Positions 5,602 through 9,700 of a stretch of DNA of 9,700 nucleotides are shown one piece after another. Location: contig DATDCV010000159.1 in assembly GCA_036524155.1 (NCBI GenBank), positions 1 through 9,700 of the forward strand, in the 5' to 3' direction. Numbering within the stretch: position 1 is the stretch's first letter; every line of letters starts with the position of its first letter. The notes under the pieces were generated by a model, which searched no databases, was not told where the DNA came from, and saw only the letters and a program-made list of their open reading frames with translations. The DNA is from DATDCV01 sp036524155 (GTDB lineage Bacteria > Verrucomicrobiota > Verrucomicrobiia > Limisphaerales > UBA8199). The position numbers and the translations under genes are program-made.

Positions 5602-8163
5602 TCAACGTGGGGGAGCTGCGCGGTAAAAGCGCCCTGGCGGGTTAACCGCTTCCGTATCCAAGAACTGTGCTTCGCCCAGGGTGTTGGTTAGTTCCGCCAG
5701 GAAGTCCCACTGCACGAGATTTGTCGAAGCTTGAATTTGCCAAGCCGTCTGGGGATCGCTCACAAGGGTGAACCGAAACCCATCCGCTGACTTCCCTTCC
5801 AGACCCGGCCGATTCGCGCTCAGCCGCGGTCGAGCAGTGAAGGATGCCGTCACCAGTCTGCTTTGATTCATGGAAAGGGTCAGCAGATTCTGTGAGCCAG
5901 TGGCATCCCCCGTCCAGCCAAGGAAACTCTGACCGGTATCAGGACTCGCAGTGAGTACGATCGACTGCCCGAGCGAGTAGGTGTTGGCGCGAGGACTGAC
6001 ACTTACCCTTCCATCGCCGGTGATCATGATGGTCAGCGCCGCTTGTCCTGCCGGGGTTGCCCCGAAGATCGATGACACTGTAGGGCTGGGGGTGGTGACC
6101 GTGAAGTAAAGAGGGTTAATGTCTCCGCTGGCCGCATTCCCCCACGAGCCAAAGTAGTTGCCGGCTTGCGGCAGCGCGGTGAGCCGCACAGTTGACCCAT
6201 AAGCATACAAACCGCCTGGCGGAGACAACAGCACCTGGCCGTTGCCCGCCACTGTGGTTGAAAGCGTGGTGCCAAATACAGCGCCGACGGTCTTGTCTCG
6301 TTCCATCGAAACGCTTGCAGTAGCACCGGTGCCCGAAGCATCACCGAGCCAATAAAGGAACGAGTAACCGTTGTCAGGCACCGCCGTTGCCGTGACCACA
6401 TTGGTGGCGGGGTACTTTCCTCCCGGAGGGTTGAGACTTATACTGCCCCCGCCTGAAGGGCAAAGCGTTAACGTGTGCCGCACCTCCAGAATCACGTTGA
6501 CCGGGTCGGCTTCCTCCCACTGGAAAAAATCGGCGCTGTAGCCGATGGCCCGCACGGTGGTACTTCGCGAGACCGCAAACGGCCCCGAGTACCGCAAGGA
6601 AGCGAAGCTCGGCGGCGAGCCATCAAGCGTATAAAAACTCGACCCGGCGGAAAATGCCGAGCGCACCGTCAAGGTCGGGGGAGAGGTGAAGGTGTAAGTT
6701 CCGTTCGTCAGAAGCTGGCTCCCAAGATACAGCTCGACCGATTTGACCCGCACGACAGCGGGCGCGCTGGTCACCGAGCCGGCCGAGTTGGTCACAATGA
6801 CCCGATAAGCCCCCGCCTGCGGAGCCGTCAGCGAACTCAGACTTAAGCTGGCCGTAGTCGCATCGGGCAGGTTGGTGCTCTGCAGTTGCCACTGGTACCG
6901 GAGTGGCGGGGTCCCGGAGGCCAAGACCGAAAGCAGTAAACTGTCCCCAACAAACACAGTCGCCGATTGTGGGGCGGTGATGATTGCTGGAGTTTGCGGC
7001 GCAGAGTCGCCTCCGAGTCGGGCCACTGTCCCATCGGCAAACGAAGCAAATCGGTTGCCGGAGGCATCAATGGTGAGGGCCATGCACGGCTGGCCAAAGT
7101 AGTTGCTCCAGGTGAGAACGCCATCGGTGTCATACTGAGCGAGCAATCCGTTTTCCCCAGCCAAGTAGACATGACTCGCCGAATCGGAGGCCAGCGTCCA
7201 CTGGGCGTCGGGTATAATCGGAACGCGCCACGCGTCGGCGGCGACAGCCATCTTGCGCAGAATAGGTACACCCGCTGGTATGGAGCCGCCTTGAGAAACC
7301 CCCGCTTGGAACACATTCCCCAACCGATCGGTTGTGACAGCCGCGTTCGAACTCCAGCTTGAGGTCGGATAAATAAGCGGGGGGATTGAACCCAAGTTGG
7401 CTCTATTCAGGGCTCGATCCAGTAGAACCGGGGCGGTCGCCCACATATTATCGCCCACTACCATCGAAACACAGTTTGAGGCCGTCGCGCCGCCTAGTTT
7501 GGCGATCCATACCCCAGGACCTGGCCATTCGTGGGTCCAGTTCGCGTCGCTCGCGCCTGTATCGCTCAGGTGCGCGACAGCGCCATTAAGGGCAAAATTA
7601 AAGGCGATGTAGAAACCACCGGCCGGGTCGAGCGCCAAGTCGGTAACAGTGTTGACTGCTCCCTGACTTCCGAAGCTCACTACCCATTGCAGGTTGGCAT
7701 TGCTTCCGTACTTGGCCAGAAAACAGGTTGGATAGCCTGGGGTCCACATACCGGAGGACGGGAAGTTGATCCATCCTCCGACCAGTGTGATGCCTCCGAA
7801 ATTCTGAGTGCCATCGAAGGTCCCAGCAAAGTAGAAATTGCCTATGGAGTCACGGCGCGCGATCCCTGGCAAAGGGCAGATCACGTTCGTCTGTAACGGC
7901 ACCCCGGCACTGCTGAGCAGGAAGACCGTGCCACCCGTGTTCGCATACACGTTCGTCTGGGCATCAACAGCGAATGCAGCAGCTCCGATGTTCGTTCGCC
8001 AAAGCAGCCCCGGCGCCTGGGCCCAAGCACCCTGCGCTACTGCGCAGAGCGAGAACATCAGAATCCGATCCACAATCCGCCAACGGGCACGTCCAAAACC
8101 CCGTGAAGCGGAACTTTGGTTTGAGAAAAGTCGGATGCCCGGCAAAGTCGAAGAAGGGTTCAC
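5602..8163 (-). CDS. Large secreted multidomain protein: propeller-like, Ig, chitobiase-C-like, three InlB-B-type repeats, C-terminal tail domain
   Basis: An 853-residue exported protein. After a signal peptide (core ILMFSLCAVAQGAWA, residues 34-48) come: repeats of the 'dGnvYlaG' kind in a probable beta-propeller, about 55-385 (NVYANTGG, NFYFAGTFDG, HVYLAGENG, NRFASFADG); an Ig-like domain at 395-473 (RYQWQLQ, GAYRVIVTNSAGS); a chitobiase/hexosaminidase C-terminal-like domain at 475-560 (YTLDGSPPSF...STTVRAIGY); three InlB-B-type repeats at 562-630, 632-700 and 708-776 (pattern G-x-G-x-x-x-x-x-P...G..F..W.GDA.G......T..F); and a tail at about 790-850 (WQIQASTNLVQWDFL...RFYRA) common at the ends of verrucomicrobial secreted proteins. 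It probably acts at the cell surface or outside, in adhesion or polymer binding; no catalytic motif was seen. The start is GTG 8163, chosen because it supplies the basic n-region RARWRIVDR; GTG 8073 or ATG 8058 are alternatives. Confidence 0.85.
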   Translation of the reverse strand: MNPSSTLPGIRLFSNQSSASRGFGRARWRIVDRILMFSLCAVAQGAWAQAPGLLWRTNIGAAAFAVDAQTNVYANTGGTVFLLSSAGVPLQTNVICPLPGIARRDSIGNFYFAGTFDGTQNFGGITLVGGWINFPSSGMWTPGYPTCFLAKYGSNANLQWVVSFGSQGAVNTVTDLALDPAGGFYIAFNFALNGAVAHLSDTGASDANWTHEWPGPGVWIAKLGGATASNCVSMVVGDNMWATAPVLLDRALNRANLGSIPPLIYPTSSWSSNAAVTTDRLGNVFQAGVSQGGSIPAGVPILRKMAVAADAWRVPIIPDAQWTLASDSASHVYLAGENGLLAQYDTDGVLTWSNYFGQPCMALTIDASGNRFASFADGTVARLGGDSAPQTPAIITAPQSATVFVGDSLLLSVLASGTPPLRYQWQLQSTNLPDATTASLSLSSLTAPQAGAYRVIVTNSAGSVTSAPAVVRVKSVELYLGSQLLTNGTYTFTSPPTLTVRSAFSAGSSFYTLDGSPPSFASLRYSGPFAVSRSTTVRAIGYSADFFQWEEADPVNVILEVRHTLTLCPSGGGSISLNPPGGKYPATNVVTATAVPDNGYSFLYWLGDASGTGATASVSMERDKTVGAVFGTTLSTTVAGNGQVLLSPPGGLYAYGSTVRLTALPQAGNYFGSWGNAASGDINPLYFTVTTPSPTVSSIFGATPAGQAALTIMITGDGRVSVSPRANTYSLGQSIVLTASPDTGQSFLGWTGDATGSQNLLTLSMNQSRLVTASFTARPRLSANRPGLEGKSADGFRFTLVSDPQTAWQIQASTNLVQWDFLAELTNTLGEAQFLDTEAVNPPGRFYRAAPPR

Positions 8164-8172
8164 AGTTAAACC

Positions 8173-8200
8173 ATTAGCATCAATTCTATTCCAATGTCAA
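8173..8200 (-). promoter_or_regulatory. Sigma70-type promoter of the 853-residue protein
   Basis: A perfect -35 box TTGACA (8200-8195) is followed after 16 bases by GCTAAT (8178-8173), which matches TATAAT at 4 positions. The local sequence is AT-rich against a GC-rich background. The expected transcription start, near 8166, lies almost on the GTG at 8163, so the mRNA would be leaderless or nearly so, unless translation begins further in at 8073 or 8058. Confidence 0.55.
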
Positions 8201-8284
8201 TAGAAAAGTGATCGAAAGGTATCAGTCCAACGGGTTTCCAGGTGCATTGTGATGTAGATGTTAAACACCTGGTTCAGACTGGAA

Positions 8285-8307
8285 GGGGCTGGGGTTTGGG
8301 TGCGGGG
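8285..8307 (+). other. G-quadruplex motif in the intergenic region
   Basis: Four G-runs (GGGG, GGGG, GGG, GGGG) are separated by loops of 2, 3 and 3 bases, which meets the standard G3+N1-7 rule with short loops. It lies on the plus strand, which is the template strand for the pseudopilin gene, about 115 bases past that gene's stop, and next to a 12-bp tandem repeat. Folding in the cell is not shown. Confidence 0.6.
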
Positions 8308-8323
8308 CGGCAGGAGCGTGCGG

Positions 8324-8371
8324 GACAAAGTGCAAGACAAAGTCCAAGACAAAGTGGAGGAGGAAGTGGAT
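8324..8371 (+). repeat. 12-bp tandem repeat, four units
   Basis: Four consecutive 12-base units: GACAAAGTGCAA, GACAAAGTCCAA, GACAAAGTGGAG and GAGGAAGTGGAT. The first two differ at one base, and the later ones decay progressively. Being a multiple of three, the array keeps a frame open (reading D-K-V-Q per unit on the plus strand), but no start or coding signal supports translation. It sits in the gap between the pseudopilin gene and the promoter of the 853-residue protein and is best seen as an intergenic minisatellite. Confidence 0.75.
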
Positions 8372-8423
8372 GGAGCTGGCGGTTGGTTAGAGTTTTGCCG
8401 CTGGAGTATGGACTTCTTGCTGG

Positions 8424-9272
8424 TCAGGGCCGGCCGGTCGGGTCGTTGTCCTCCCAGCCACGGCGGCTGTGGTATGCCCACCAGTCAAATTCCTTCGGGT
8501 TGCGCTTTTCGGGCGCGGCGTGGCAGTCGGCGAACACGAGGTTAAGACGCCAGTTATGAGGCGAGGCCGAGGCGGTCCAATACGGCATTTCCCACAGCAG
8601 CACGGCGCTGGAGGCGTTCACCACCTGGCTGGTCTTGCGTCCGCTGACGGGCCTCGAAGTCTCGTAGGTGGCGTTGTCCTTCTTTAGATAAATATGGTTC
8701 CACACGTACGTAACGTAATCGTTATCCTTAACCATCTGGGCGTAACCGGAGACGGCCGGGTCTTTGGCCCGGACGCCAACGGGGCAGATGAAAAGGCTGG
8801 GACCGGGCGGCAGGTTTCCCGGGGCGTTGGTGGGGGTGTTGCGCGCCGCTCCCGTGTTCTTGCCTACGAGCGGCTCGATCAGCTCGGGGAGGTACTTGGT
8901 GCCCAGCATGTGGTCGTCGCCCCAGGCTTTTCCCCAACTGCGGCACCACGGGAACAGTTCTTTGGAATCGGTGGCATACATCGTCACCCCGAGGGCGATC
9001 TGCTTGTGGTTATTGAGACACTGGGTAGCCTGCGCTTTGACTTTGGCGCGCGCCAAAGCCGGCAACAGCATCGCAGCCAGAATCGCGATGATCGCGATCA
9101 CCACCAGCAGCTCGATGAGCGTGAATGCCCGGACCCGGCGGCAGCCGGTGTATGAGATTCCCGCTGGACCCGAGTCATTCTGAATTCCGTCGGCACCGAA
9201 GTAACGAACCAGGGAGACTTCTTGGCCACCAAATGACAAGTAGGTATCGACGATGGTGACGGTCTGGTTCAC
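8424..9272 (-). CDS. Type II secretion/type IV pilin-like protein (DUF1559-like pseudopilin)
   Basis: A 282-residue protein with a prepilin N-terminal methylation motif: FTLIELLVVIAIIAILAA at 50-67, followed by MLLPALARAK. Prepilin peptidase would cut before Phe50 and methylate it; Glu54 is the conserved +5 residue. The -1 residue is Ala49 where Gly is usual. The body is DUF1559-like, as is abundant in Planctomycetota and Verrucomicrobiota: CLNNHKQIALGVTMYATDS at 85-103, an FICPVG stretch at 161-166, and a C-terminal H-x9-DG-type element at 239-251 (H...VFADCH) with Cys250 in place of Gly. The only upstream start is GTG 9272, which gives an unusually long and partly acidic 49-residue leader with no ribosome site. 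The true N-terminus may be altered by a frameshift (see findings). Probable role: a minor pseudopilin anchored in the inner membrane before assembly. Confidence 0.85.
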   Translation of the reverse strand: MNQTVTIVDTYLSFGGQEVSLVRYFGADGIQNDSGPAGISYTGCRRVRAFTLIELLVVIAIIAILAAMLLPALARAKVKAQATQCLNNHKQIALGVTMYATDSKELFPWCRSWGKAWGDDHMLGTKYLPELIEPLVGKNTGAARNTPTNAPGNLPPGPSLFICPVGVRAKDPAVSGYAQMVKDNDYVTYVWNHIYLKKDNATYETSRPVSGRKTSQVVNASSAVLLWEMPYWTASASPHNWRLNLVFADCHAAPEKRNPKEFDWWAYHSRRGWEDNDPTGRP

Positions 9273-9403
9273 GGGTTGCTATGCCGGGAAATTAACTCGG
9301 TACGAGCGCAAACACAACACCTGCTCGGTCGCCTGTCCGGCAGGGGTGCGCCTCACTCTCGTCAAGTTGAGGAAAGTAATGAACGCTGATAGGGTATGCG
9401 GCA

Positions 9404-9700
9404 ATGATAACGCAAGAGAACCATGTGGCGCTAAAACAGCAGAACCCCTTGCCGGGGGTTAAGCTGCCGGTGGAGCTGGACGATATCCTCGCAAACTGCC
9501 CGGGGTTCACGGTGGCAAGCAGCGCCGAACAACTGCTGGAGCTCGCCCTTCGGGACACGCAGGATGGCACGCATAAAGTGCAATATGAGGTCCCGGGCAA
9601 GGGACTGGTCACTGAAGCGGTGGTTTTCCGGGTGCGCAACGGATTAGCCGCGAATTACCCGGAGCCTTATATGCGCCGGCGCGATCCGGATTGCATGTTC
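9404..9700 (+). CDS. DUF4914-like protein, N-terminal fragment (cut by window edge)
   Basis: The first 99 residues of a protein that continues past the right edge. The ATG at 9404 is followed by an uninterrupted frame to 9700. Visible features are a Leu-rich segment (LPVELDDILANCPGF, residues 22-36), a second helix-like stretch (SAEQLLELALRD, 40-51), then VQYEVPGKGLVTEAVVFRV (59-77) and the compact motif NYPEPYMRRRDPDCM (84-98). The last two segments match my recollection of the DUF4914 family, proteins of roughly 600 residues with no established function that I can name. No signal peptide is present, so the protein is probably cytoplasmic. It diverges from the pseudopilin gene across 131 bases. 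AGGG at 9391-9394, 9 bases before the ATG, is a modest ribosome site. The coding call is firm; the family call is from memory. Confidence 0.72.
   Translation, partial: MITQENHVALKQQNPLPGVKLPVELDDILANCPGFTVASSAEQLLELALRDTQDGTHKVQYEVPGKGLVTEAVVFRVRNGLAANYPEPYMRRRDPDCMF

Noticed and set aside
8197..8559. Short open frames across the gap between the pseudopilin gene and the 853-residue gene, on both strands
   Set aside because: Translations are driven by the tandem repeat and G-rich sequence, with no ribosome site and no recognisable motif.
9320..9344. Inverted repeat CCTGC...GCAGG in the divergent gap as an operator or terminator
   Set aside because: The stem is only 5 bp with a 15-base loop, which is expected by chance in GC-rich DNA.
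9367..9395. TTGAGG - 17 bases - TAGGGT as a plus-strand promoter for the DUF4914-like gene
   Set aside because: The -10 box matches only 3 of 6 positions, and the -35 box coincides with a good ribosome site for an ATG at 9379, so the two readings compete and neither is strong enough to annotate.

Overview
The window looks like a chromosomal segment of a GC-rich bacterium, most likely a member of the Verrucomicrobiota (Pedosphaera/Limisphaerales-like). This rests on the protein types: a DUF1559-like pseudopilin with the leader core FTLIELLVVIAIIAILAA, a large secreted protein with Ig, chitobiase-C-like and InlB-B-type repeats ending in a 'WQIQASTNL..W..L....RFYRA' tail, FG-GAP propeller proteins, and short intergenic repeats. 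The taxonomic call is inference from family content, with no marker gene present.

Nearly everything is on the minus strand. Read in the direction of transcription (right to left), the order is: a pseudopilin-like gene (9272-8424); a 223-bp gap with a G-quadruplex motif, a 12-bp tandem repeat and a sigma70-like promoter; an 853-residue secreted multidomain protein (8163-5602); a short gap with a promoter-like site; a secreted alpha/beta-hydrolase (5469-3355) closed by a hairpin; two tandem, paralogous FG-GAP propeller proteins (3217-1616 and 1612-140); and the start of an ABC-transporter ATPase (143-1, cut by the window edge). The only plus-strand gene starts at 9404, diverges from the pseudopilin gene and runs off the right edge; it resembles DUF4914 proteins.

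The tightest unit is the left third. The first FG-GAP gene ends with TGA, and the second starts one codon later in the same frame. The second FG-GAP gene overlaps the ABC ATPase by four bases (ATGA), so the three are very probably co-translated. This joins a pair of exported Ca-binding propellers to an ABC transporter of unknown cargo, and it is the best candidate here for an undescribed system. The hydrolase upstream may or may not share the transcript: it is 137 bp away and a 7-bp stem lies between.

No tRNA, rRNA, CRISPR array, insertion sequence or phage gene was seen. There is no gene-free stretch over 300 bases.
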